From NCBI GenBank assembly GCA_003116975.1, contig BGKB01000053.1, positions 248,001 through 312,000 of the forward strand: DNA of 64,000 nt. Reading direction: 5' to 3'. This document shows positions 27,741 to 36,008 of this stretch, piece after piece. The notes under the pieces were generated by a model that had not been told where the DNA came from, did not search any database, and saw only the letters and a program-made list of their open reading frames with translations. Made by a program: the position numbers and the translations under genes. The stretch comes from Aurantiochytrium sp. KH105 (Eukaryota; Sar; Bigyra; Thraustochytrida; Thraustochytriidae). Positions within the stretch are counted from its first letter, which is position 1. Every line of letters starts with the position of its first letter.

Positions 27741-29627
27741 ATGTCCGTGCCAGACAAGATCAATGCAACGACATGGGCGTCGCTCACAACGAGACAGCAA
27801 AGCTTGAGATCACTCCAAAGCTCGCATAGTTTACCAAAGTTGCGCGTGCTTGGCGAAGCTGACGAAATGGATCTCGTACGTGTCATTGTACCGACACTCA
27901 CACCCTTTACACTTCAAGCCAATCAGTCAATTGGTTGCATTTTGGGCGTCAGAAAAGACAAGGAATTCTACTCGTCTCGCGTCTGGCAAAGGTTGTCGAA
28001 AAGAGGGCGAACGGTTGCGTACCTGCTCATGACGATTTGCCTCTTCGTTCCTCAAGCAGTCTTTATACTCTCATTGGATGAGATTCAAGGACCGGCATGG
28101 GTCGGTATTCTGGCGTTGGTGCCCGTGGCTTATCTCGCACTCTTTATGAACGTGCGCGTGCTCCGACTCACGTTTTCGCAGTTCGAAGCCCGATTCCTTG
28201 GAATCAACGTGCTGGCATGGACCGCGTCACTCTATTACAGCGTGCACAATCCGTCGGTGCGCGTCGGAGCTCTGTCGATGATAGGCGACACGCTATTGCT
28301 CATGTTCTGGGATGCGCTGCCACAATTCTTTCGTCACGAACGAACGCTTTCGCTGGTGCTCCCAATTTCAGCGATGCTCATTTGGCAAAGTTTCGTGTCC
28401 TTCTTTGACGGTGTTCGATATGACAAAGCATCACTTCAGATTGCAGGGGTGGACTTTCATATCCCTGCCCGCCTTAGCGCGTTTGCAGCGACAACGGGTG
28501 TCTATGGTCTCGGACATGTTGTTCGCTGGTTGTCCACCAAGAATGATGACTTTAGCACGATTCGCGTTCCCGCCAGGTCGATTAAGATCCCCAAACAAGC
28601 CCTTGAAGAGCTAAATATGTGTCTACGTGAGGTGAGGACGCGGGCTCGTAGACGCTCGGGTGCTTTGTTCTCTCGCAAATGGACATCTCACAATGGGAAA
28701 ATTCTCCCTGTGTCTTCGCGCGCGAGCACTCTATCGACCTCGGGGATACGACAGCTCGCAGACCCAAGTCCATTTGCTGTGCTTGCCGCCAGCACGCCAA
28801 TGCAGGTCAATACAAGCGAGACCTTTTCTGCGTATTGGTTTGGTCCTCGTATCGGGACGGCTATATTTGAGTGGAACAAGAAGCTGGGCTACCTTGAGGC
28901 CTTGAGTTTTCAGACGGGGCACTTTCTGGTTCTCTGGTGCATACGTCCAGACGGCGCTTGGGCCTGGTGGCTCATAATTGTAACGATGGCGATTCCAGCG
29001 CTCGCATGGCTCTGCATCATGAATCGTGTCCTCATCAGACTGGTTGCGAACTCATTCGAGTTCAAGTTCATGCTGCTCAATATTTTGGGGTTTTGTTTGA
29101 CAATCTTGATGGCCACACAAGATGCACGGACAGCTGCGGCAATTACGACTTATCTGATGTCGACGGTGCTGGGATCGCTAAGTGATGCTTTTCCACGTAC
29201 AATGCTGACGTTCAAGGTGCGAATTTTGCTCGGAATCCCGAACCTCCTCACGCTCTCCATTTTGGTGTACAAAATATCCGCCGGTCTCCTCGTTTCCTTT
29301 GTCAGTCGCGAAGTGTGCCTTGCAAAGAGCGCTTGTGTTTCGCAAGCCGATCTCGCGAGCGGCTTTGGGATCAACATGATCGCCTTTCTCACTCGGGTCG
29401 GCCTCCTGGTCATGCCGTCGCCCAGTTCGCTCGGCTCGATCACGATGGATGTGAGCATTCTCCGCGTCCCGGACAAGCTGATGGCTCACTACCTTGCGTT
29501 GCATCATCTCTATTTAGAGCCTGACAAATCAGGTCCTCCGGTTCGCGAAGATGCTGCGCCTGACGCCATCGAGGAACACCATGAACCGGCCCCAAGAGCT
29601 CCAGAGCCATCTCCTGCTTCTTCTTGA
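27741..29627 (+). CDS. Polytopic membrane protein, family member 3
   Basis: 628 residues from an ATG at 27741. Nearly colinear with member 2, with the same two-half layout and about twelve spans. The linker between halves and the Pro/Glu/Ala-rich C-terminal tail are the most diverged parts. The conserved blocks (NVRVLxLTFSQFEARFLGIN, FWDALPQFFRHERTLSL, LSTKNDDFSTIRVPA) are nearly unchanged between the two genes, which indicates purifying selection after duplication. Function unknown; a channel, transporter or receptor is possible from topology alone. Confidence 0.75.
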   Translation: MSVPDKINATTWASLTTRQQSLRSLQSSHSLPKLRVLGEADEMDLVRVIVPTLTPFTLQANQSIGCILGVRKDKEFYSSRVWQRLSKRGRTVAYLLMTICLFVPQAVFILSLDEIQGPAWVGILALVPVAYLALFMNVRVLRLTFSQFEARFLGINVLAWTASLYYSVHNPSVRVGALSMIGDTLLLMFWDALPQFFRHERTLSLVLPISAMLIWQSFVSFFDGVRYDKASLQIAGVDFHIPARLSAFAATTGVYGLGHVVRWLSTKNDDFSTIRVPARSIKIPKQALEELNMCLREVRTRARRRSGALFSRKWTSHNGKILPVSSRASTLSTSGIRQLADPSPFAVLAASTPMQVNTSETFSAYWFGPRIGTAIFEWNKKLGYLEALSFQTGHFLVLWCIRPDGAWAWWLIIVTMAIPALAWLCIMNRVLIRLVANSFEFKFMLLNILGFCLTILMATQDARTAAAITTYLMSTVLGSLSDAFPRTMLTFKVRILLGIPNLLTLSILVYKISAGLLVSFVSREVCLAKSACVSQADLASGFGINMIAFLTRVGLLVMPSPSSLGSITMDVSILRVPDKLMAHYLALHHLYLEPDKSGPPVREDAAPDAIEEHHEPAPRAPEPSPASS

Positions 29628-29915
29628 TGACATACATGCACGTGTATATTATTCGATTTTGACGTCTTCTTGTTTGCCAAACGGTGCTTGCTCTGAGTAC
29701 ACTGCCCTTTGCTTTATCTCTTTCCTGTCACTCGCTGTGCGTCCACCATGGTCGCTTGCATGGTCGAGACTTCACTTCCGCGGAAGGGTGGCTGGAAGTC
29801 TCGGCTTCACGACCATGGCCTCGCTAATTTGTAGGCCCAGCACTTGACCAATCAACCATCATTCGACCACTCCTCCGTGCCGTGCCGTGCTGACAGTCTG
29901 CGTGGGCGCCGCACA

Positions 29916-31238
29916 ATGAGGGCCTTGGGCCTCGCGCGGACGCTGCAGCGCGTCGGCAGGGCGCACAGTCGGGCGAACAGCAGCCCGACGTCAACTTGGC
30001 AGAACTTGGCAGAAGGCTGGGCGCCCATGTCGACGTCGACGTCAGCGGTGTCGAGCTCGAGCTCGAGCTCGAACTCGACCTCGACCTCGACCTCGAACTC
30101 TGCGCAGGCGTCCTTTGCAGGGACCGCGTCGAGGGCGACGACGATGGCGATGACGGCGACGACCCCGGCAAGAGCGGTGAGCAAGCGAGATGTAAAGGAA
30201 GCCGGCAATGTATGGAGCGCAGACGCAGCTGGAGCTGCACCTGCTACTTCTCGTAAGGGAGCGAGGGGCCCGCCAACGCGATGGCAGCGAATTCAGGAAG
30301 CTCTGATTCCGTATCGCGTAGGTCTGCGCAAATTTCTCACAAACGTCGGTGTTGCGTACGATCTCATTAAGTGGAGTCTCGTGGACTTGGACCGGAAGCT
30401 GACGCGCAGGGAGCGACGTCTCGTGCTCAAGACCGTTCTCGACCTGCTTAAACTTGTTCCCTTTGCAATCATTGCAGCTGCTCCGGGAGGAAGCCTCCTC
30501 CTCCCGGTGCTCGCTCGCTACATGCCAAGCACGTTGCCCACAACCTTTAATATGCCGTCGCGCACCGAGCTGGAAAAAATCGTACAGACCTCGGAGCGCG
30601 AAACCTCCCTGAAACGACGCATGGATCGCGAGCTTAAGGGTGCCATCGAGCGCATGGTTTCCTCAATGCACACCAATCAGGTGTCCTATTACAAGGAGGT
30701 CCGTGAACTGCTTGAGGAAGCGACGCAGGCGGAGTCCCTGGGGGAGGAGACCTCGCCGCTGAAAATGTCGAGGTTCTCGGACGCGGATCTGCTCGACATC
30801 CTCAATATGCAGCAATTGGAGCTCATCGCAGCTTACTTTAAGCTGCCACTGCCAGGGGCGATGCGCGCGCACGTTGTGGGGGCGACAGCTTTTGTTGACT
30901 CGTACCGGTTTTCCATGTTGCGATATCAACTTTCGCGTTACGCAGCCAAGCTCACGGCAGACGATGTCATTCTCGTAGAGGAAAATGTGAACAAATTATC
31001 GGACGAGGAGCTCCGCCAGACCTGCGAGGCACGAGGACTCATCATCACGAGCTCATTGGACCCGCCATTGAGTTCCATGGCGCCGGAGTCGAGAGAGGAG
31101 ATGCTTGCTTCACTCAATCTTTGGCTTCTCGCTTCAGTGGGACGCCACGTTCCAGTGGTGCTTCTCGCATTTCGCAATCTTGACGCGTCTGCGCCAGGCA
31201 TTTCCATGGAAGAGAGTGCAAAGGACGCCAACGCGTAG
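29916..31238 (+). CDS. LETM1: LETM1-like mitochondrial inner-membrane protein
   Basis: 440 residues from the ATG at 29916; the frame opens earlier at 29844 without protein-like character. The N-terminus MRALGLARTLQRVGRAHSR is a good amphipathic mitochondrial presequence. A Ser/Thr-rich linker encoded by TCG/AGC repeats follows (about 40-65). The LETM1 core is recognisable: a DLLKLVPFAIIAAAPGG hydrophobic span, LLPVLARYMPSTLPTTF right after it, and a downstream helical region with the FSDADLLDILNMQQLELI pattern of the LETM1 ribosome-binding-like domain. LETM1 family proteins serve in mitochondrial K+/H+ (or Ca2+/H+) exchange and matrix volume control. No EF hand is seen. Confidence 0.85.
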   Translation: MRALGLARTLQRVGRAHSRANSSPTSTWQNLAEGWAPMSTSTSAVSSSSSSSNSTSTSTSNSAQASFAGTASRATTMAMTATTPARAVSKRDVKEAGNVWSADAAGAAPATSRKGARGPPTRWQRIQEALIPYRVGLRKFLTNVGVAYDLIKWSLVDLDRKLTRRERRLVLKTVLDLLKLVPFAIIAAAPGGSLLLPVLARYMPSTLPTTFNMPSRTELEKIVQTSERETSLKRRMDRELKGAIERMVSSMHTNQVSYYKEVRELLEEATQAESLGEETSPLKMSRFSDADLLDILNMQQLELIAAYFKLPLPGAMRAHVVGATAFVDSYRFSMLRYQLSRYAAKLTADDVILVEENVNKLSDEELRQTCEARGLIITSSLDPPLSSMAPESREEMLASLNLWLLASVGRHVPVVLLAFRNLDASAPGISMEESAKDANA

Positions 31239-32008
31239 CTTTATACAGATGTTCCTTGCCTCTTTCTGTTGATGGAATTTGCTGTTTTTTTTTGCATTTT
31301 TTCTGTCTCTCCCTCTCTATCCCTTTGTCCTCCTCCTCTTCTTGTTCGCAAGTTTGGATTGAAGTTGCGTTGATGTATTACTACTACTACGTATACCGCT
31401 CCTGTTTGCGTCCGATTGCCCGCCTTCACAATTTCTGTCGATTGCTCTAATACTAAGTCTATGCTGTGCGCGGCGATTGACACCGTCCTCGGCATGCGGC
31501 TGCCGCACGTGCAAAGTGTTCGTCCCCGTTCCCCCTCTGCCAGCCAGGCGAACTCAGTTTCGCGGCACGAGCGCGAACCTACCAGTCATCATAGAGTAGT
31601 CTTCTCCTTTTCGCAACGTCCTCCTGCCGCCAGCATCCGCGTTGCCGTCCTCCCTCATCACCGTCACCACCTTCAACAACGTCCTCACCATCACACCCGT
31701 GGCATGAACATCAAGACCATGAACATCGCCCCTGTGGTGCACCACGTCGGCCAATTGGCCGTGCACGCGCGCGGGGCATCTCGCACCTCTCTGCCCCTCG
31801 CGGCGCGTGCGCGAGCTGCCCCCCCTACTCCCCCCCCGGACCGCGCGTTCAGGCTGCAGTCCCGGGGAAACCAGACTCCCCTCCCGCCCCCCCGGCGAAT
31901 CCCCGCGCGCCCTGGCCGGCGGCGCGATTGCATGCATGCATGCGTGCGGAGAGGCGCGGCCAGAACCTCTTCGGGGCCGCGTACGTCCGCGCGGCGAGGA
32001 GCGGCGCG
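31239..32008. other. Intergenic, long leader region
   Basis: 770 bp between two plus-strand genes. It has a T9 run near 31284, a short (TAC)n at 31377-31391, and an alternating GCATGCATGCATGCGTGCG stretch near 31930-31948 just before the next gene. No gene supported. Confidence 0.5.
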
Positions 32009-33229
32009 ATGGGGTGCGCGAGCTCGCGCGCGTACGGCGCGGACGTGCGGCGCGGCGACCTGGGCCCACGCAAGGCGAGCAAGAAGCCCGTGCGGTTCGG
32101 GCCGCGGAACGACGCGCGGAACAACGCGGGCGCGCTGGCCTTTCCGACGGCATCCGCAGACGAGCTCTTCAGCGGGGGCGCCGCCGCCGCCGCGCGCGAC
32201 GCGTACGGCGTGGAGAGCGACTTCTACAAGCGCGGCGCGGCGCAGCAGCAGCAGCAGGCCCGCCGCGGACGCTCCGCCCTCGACGGCGATGACGAGGACG
32301 ACGCGCGGACGCGCGAGGGCCCGGCGAGGAGGCGGAGGCGGAGCGCCTCCTCGCGCCAGGACCGCGGACCCAACTCCGGCCGCCGCCAGCGCCCCGCGTA
32401 CGCGCGCAGCGAGAGCGAGGACGAGGACGAGGACGAGGAGGTCGAGGTCGATGCGTACGACACCACGGGCGGCTTTGCCTCGCAAAATGTCTTTGGAGCG
32501 GGCTCTTCGGGCTCGTCGCGGCGCAAGTCAAAGCTGAGGGCCCGCGTGAGTCTCGGGCGGCGCAAGGCCGGCGCTGGCGCCGCCGGCGCGCACGAGTACG
32601 CGCTGGCGCCGGCGATGATGCAGGAGCCCGAGATCGACGATGCCGACCCATGGGACCGCGACGAGGGGCAAGCTTCAAGGCGTAACGTCGGCAGCAGCCG
32701 CAGCAGCAGAAGCAGGTCGCGGCGCCAGGACGCGCCCATGCCGCCGCCAGCCTTCCACAGGGCCGGCCCGGCAGCACCTCCCCGTAATCCGCCCTCCTCC
32801 ACGGGCGTCGCGGTGCGCAAGTCTCTGGGCCGCATCAAGAAACAGCTTCAGCCGGGATCGTCTTCAAGCCCGCCGCCGCCACCGCCGCCACCGCTTCTGC
32901 CAGAAATGTCTCCTTACCCTCTGCAGAAAAAGTCGTCACGTTCGCCGCGGCGCTTCGGCGCGGATGACCTCTACGATGACGATGCCTCTTCTGTTTCTGT
33001 GAGTTCGAGTGAGCGGACGACGTCGCGGCGGTACGGCGGACAGTCCGCATTGCCTCCAAGCCGACGCACTGTGGGCGAGAAGGCATGGCTTGGCCAAGAC
33101 AAGACCCAGTCGGGCACTCCGCGTTTTAGCAGCGACACGCCGGTCGGCCGATCGTGGGACCGCATCCAGGCCGTTGCAGCTCGCAAGAGCGGCGATTCTG
33201 AGCAGTACCGCAGCCCTTACTACCGATGA
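32009..33229 (+). CDS. Putative N-myristoylated/palmitoylated disordered protein
   Basis: 406 residues from the ATG at 32009. It starts MGCASS, a strong dual lipidation motif (Gly2 for N-myristoylation, Cys3 for palmitoylation), so membrane anchoring is likely. The rest is low complexity: Ala/Arg/Gln runs, an acidic patch ESEDEDEDEDEEVEVDAYD (about residues 134-152), Ser/Arg stretches, and a proline run near residues 288-300. No folded domain was recognised. The frame continues upstream of this ATG to 31928, but that would bury the lipidation motif, so the 32009 start is preferred. Confidence 0.65.
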   Translation: MGCASSRAYGADVRRGDLGPRKASKKPVRFGPRNDARNNAGALAFPTASADELFSGGAAAAARDAYGVESDFYKRGAAQQQQQARRGRSALDGDDEDDARTREGPARRRRRSASSRQDRGPNSGRRQRPAYARSESEDEDEDEEVEVDAYDTTGGFASQNVFGAGSSGSSRRKSKLRARVSLGRRKAGAGAAGAHEYALAPAMMQEPEIDDADPWDRDEGQASRRNVGSSRSSRSRSRRQDAPMPPPAFHRAGPAAPPRNPPSSTGVAVRKSLGRIKKQLQPGSSSSPPPPPPPPLLPEMSPYPLQKKSSRSPRRFGADDLYDDDASSVSVSSSERTTSRRYGGQSALPPSRRTVGEKAWLGQDKTQSGTPRFSSDTPVGRSWDRIQAVAARKSGDSEQYRSPYYR

Positions 33230-33546
33230 TTCTTGATCCCTAATGTCTCTTTTGGAGGGGCCTACTTACTTTTCTACCTCCCATACATGCATGACCCCTA
33301 CGTATACACCCGTTTCTTCTTTTTCTTCTTCGTTTCCTGTCTTCTACTTTTACATCAAGAAATGAAGAAATAATATTCTGCTTTTCGCGATCGCCACCGA
33401 AGTCATGAGCTTCCTACACTCCTATCGCCGAGTCACTCATCCGAGACAAGACGAGACAAGGCAAGGACATGGCGACTAATTGTAAGGAGAAGAAAACAAC
33501 AGTATGAAACATTAAGCCCGGTGAATTAAAATTGCACAAGAGGTGG
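33230..33546. other. Convergent 3' flank spacer
   Basis: 317 bp between convergent stop codons. It contains a short GAGACAAGACGAGACAAGG repeat around 33442-33463, the same GACAAGACGA type found again at 39914-39944. No gene. Confidence 0.5.
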
Positions 33547-34611
33547 TCACTTCGACTGAAACTCTTGCATCACAACGTGAAGGTCATCGAGAAAGCGGAA
33601 GATGCCTGGAGTCCGGTTCACCCAGTCACGAAACTGGTCTTCCGACATACTCTCGGAGGATTCTAGACCCACATCTTCCCAAACACGGTCAGCAAAGAGC
33701 GAATAAGATCCACGAAGCTTGTCCTTGAAACGAGGAAGTGGGCCATCTTCAATGAGAGCCACGGCCTCTCGCGCAGCATCGTGAAAGATTGAGGCCGGAA
33801 CGGCGTCATCTCCATCTCCACAGGCTGAGATTTCGGCCATGCACTTGTTGCGTACCGTGTCGGAGACGTTCACTTGATCTGTAGCCCCGACTGCAAGAAA
33901 CTGATCCCAAAGACTATCGGCATAATCGCGCGAAAATGAGGTGGAAGGCTCGTCGGCAAGATATTCGACGGCATCCACGAAGCGCAGGAGCTCGTCCGCC
34001 AACTCTGACTTGAGGTAATCCTCGAAACACTCACGACCGAGTTCGACGTTGAGAACGTTTCGCAGTCGCGTACCAAGCACGGCTGCGATCATGTCATTGA
34101 ACTCGCGTCGCGAGATGCTCCCGTCGCGATTTGTGTCAAAGAGGCGAAAGGCAAGCTCGACGTTGTCCTGAGCCGATCCCCGATACGTGAGCACGCAAAA
34201 GGTGACGACGAACTCTTGCGCGTTGATGCTTCCGTTCTGGTCGGCATCGAAGAACATCCACAGCTTGCTAAAGAGCTCTGGCTCGACCTTGATGCCCATG
34301 GCCTTGAAGGCTTTGCGCATTTGCGTCTTGTCCATTTCATCCTTGCCGTGGTCGCCGTTTACCAGAGCTTTGAACTTGGCTTCGAGATCTGCCGCTGCCT
34401 GCGAGTGTTGGCGGTCGATCGCGCGTTTCTCGCGCGCGAGGTTCTGCAGCTGTTTTTGCTTCACCGCGTCCGAGGTCACCGCCAGCGACTTGTGGCCCGG
34501 GAGGGTCAGCTGCTGCTCCTGCGGTCCGAGCGCCCTGCGCTGGCGCGCTTCAATCTCGCTCTTGGGGCCTGCCGGCGTGCACAGCAGCTTGCGCAGCGCG
34601 TTCAGGCTCAT
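33547..34611 (-). CDS. EF-hand protein with C-terminal RGS-like domain
   Basis: 354 residues from the ATG at 34611; the longer frame starts at a GTG. Two canonical EF-hand loops are visible: 122-133 (DADQNGSINAQE) and 159-170 (DTNRDGSISRRE), both with all calcium-ligand positions filled and the -z glutamate present. A degenerate pair may precede them near residues 85-115. From about residue 190 to 300 the sequence follows an RGS pattern: FEDYLKSE..ADELLRFVDAVEYL, then LWDQFL....DQVNVSD, then IFHDAAREAVALIEDG..PRFK. This would join calcium sensing to a G-alpha GTPase-activating or G-protein-binding domain. EF-hand identification is firm, RGS is by pattern. Confidence 0.7.
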   Translation of the reverse strand: MSLNALRKLLCTPAGPKSEIEARQRRALGPQEQQLTLPGHKSLAVTSDAVKQKQLQNLAREKRAIDRQHSQAAADLEAKFKALVNGDHGKDEMDKTQMRKAFKAMGIKVEPELFSKLWMFFDADQNGSINAQEFVVTFCVLTYRGSAQDNVELAFRLFDTNRDGSISRREFNDMIAAVLGTRLRNVLNVELGRECFEDYLKSELADELLRFVDAVEYLADEPSTSFSRDYADSLWDQFLAVGATDQVNVSDTVRNKCMAEISACGDGDDAVPASIFHDAAREAVALIEDGPLPRFKDKLRGSYSLFADRVWEDVGLESSESMSEDQFRDWVNRTPGIFRFLDDLHVVMQEFQSK

Positions 34612-34940
34612 GACGGCCACGACCCTTTCCCCCTCAGGCTGCACCTCGTCCTTCGCCACCAGCCAGCTCGTCCGCCAGCTCGATAACCTCGCACGCTCGG
34701 ACGCGCTCCGGCCCGACAGCGAACTCGCGCGGGCTTGCCGACAAAGAGTACAAGCGCGGCGCGGCTGGTCCGGGTCTGCCCACGCAGCAAGCTCGCCCTC
34801 GTTTTGCGTTTGCTCGTACAGTCTGCGGTCTTACTTCGAGGGCAAGCTCTGGGCCCGGCAGGTCATCGGCCACGCGATATCTGTTTGTCTTCACGTACGC
34901 TAGGCCCTGCGTGCACGTGCCGCGCACGGGCCTCTTTTAC

Positions 34941-35004
34941 TGCGCACCAGACGCGGTAAAAGTAAACACGAACTACCATAAAATTTTACCGGGTCTGGTG
35001 CGCG
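34941..35004. repeat. Imperfect 21-bp inverted repeat
   Basis: Arms 34941-34961 (TGCGCACCAGACGCGGTAAA..) and 34984-35004 pair at 19 of 21 positions around a 22-nt loop. It could be a hairpin or a remnant of terminal inverted repeats. Confidence 0.85.
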
Positions 35005-35678
35005 ACTCACGGTGTCCAGCGTGGGCCATCTCGCGGACTTTCCATCTCGCATCGCATCTCATCGCATCGCATCGCTGCGACAGGCGCGCCGGGCTAGGTC
35101 GGGTCGGGGTGAGGCGAGGCGCGCGAGCCTTGACCGCGCCGCTGCGCAGCGCCGCTGCGGCGGCGGCAGGCTGCTCAGAGCGCGCGCCCTCTTCACGGCT
35201 GACCTGGCGCGTGCCTTGGGTGGCCGGCCGGGCCAGTTGCCCTAACCAAACTTACAGTTACTACTACTACTCGAGCAGGCACAGGCACGCAAGCCATGGC
35301 AACGCAACACCAGCCAGGTCGCTGCTGCCTGCTGCCGCTGCTGCAGCTGCTGACGCGGCGCGACGGCCTGCGCGTCCACCGGCGTGCCTGCGCGCGAGAC
35401 CCAGACGCTGGCGGCTGCGTCGAGTATCTTGGCGCGTGCGTCCGGCCACACAGCCAGGTATCAACAGCAAGTAGCGCGGCAAAGGGGGTGTGCACCGTGC
35501 AGGCAAGTGCCTTTCTATGCTTGTGGCAAACCGCGACCATTTCTTGTGCATTGTACATCAACCGCCGCCAGCGCATGTCATCGTTTTGCTACATCGGATT
35601 GCGGCCTATCGCATGCAGTTCTGCAGCCGCCGGTTGATGCGATGCGCAGGCGACAGCTAGGTGCGACGCGTGCACAGG

Positions 35679-35762
35679 AAGGAAGGAAGTTGCAAGGAAG
35701 GAAAAGGAGGAAAGGAAGGGAAGGGAAGGGTAGGGAAGGGAAGGGAAGGGAGGCGAGGAGGG
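35679..35762 (+). repeat. Purine-rich GGAAGG/GGGAA tract
   Basis: An almost pure purine strand of GGAAGG, GGAAA and GGGAA units. It may form triplex-like structure. It lies about 250-330 bp upstream of the LRR-kinase-TIR gene ATG. Confidence 0.8.
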
Positions 35763-36008
35763 CCCGGGGACCCGCGCGCCCCCGCGGGAAAGGTGTGTAT
35801 TGAACGGATCTCTTTCATGTAGTATGTATGACGTGAACCTGAAATTGGCTTGGCCTATCTTACCTCGGCTTGGTGTTGCTGTGATGGTTAATGTGTGAAC
35901 GATGTGCGAGGAAGATAAAGGGGCGCGGATTTCGATGAGTAGCCAGCCACTCGCGACCAAAGGAGAGGCAGAATCATTAATTTGCGCCGGCTGCCAGGCG
36001 CGGCAGCC

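Larger units (their letters stand above)
34612..36008. other. Long divergent intergenic region
   Basis: 1.4 kb between divergent genes. It has a 21-bp inverted repeat (34941-35004), short CATCGCATCG repeats near 35040-35075, (TAC)n near 35259-35270, and a purine-rich GGAAGG/GGGAA tract at about 35679-35762. ORFs here are short and uneven; none is supported. Confidence 0.55.
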
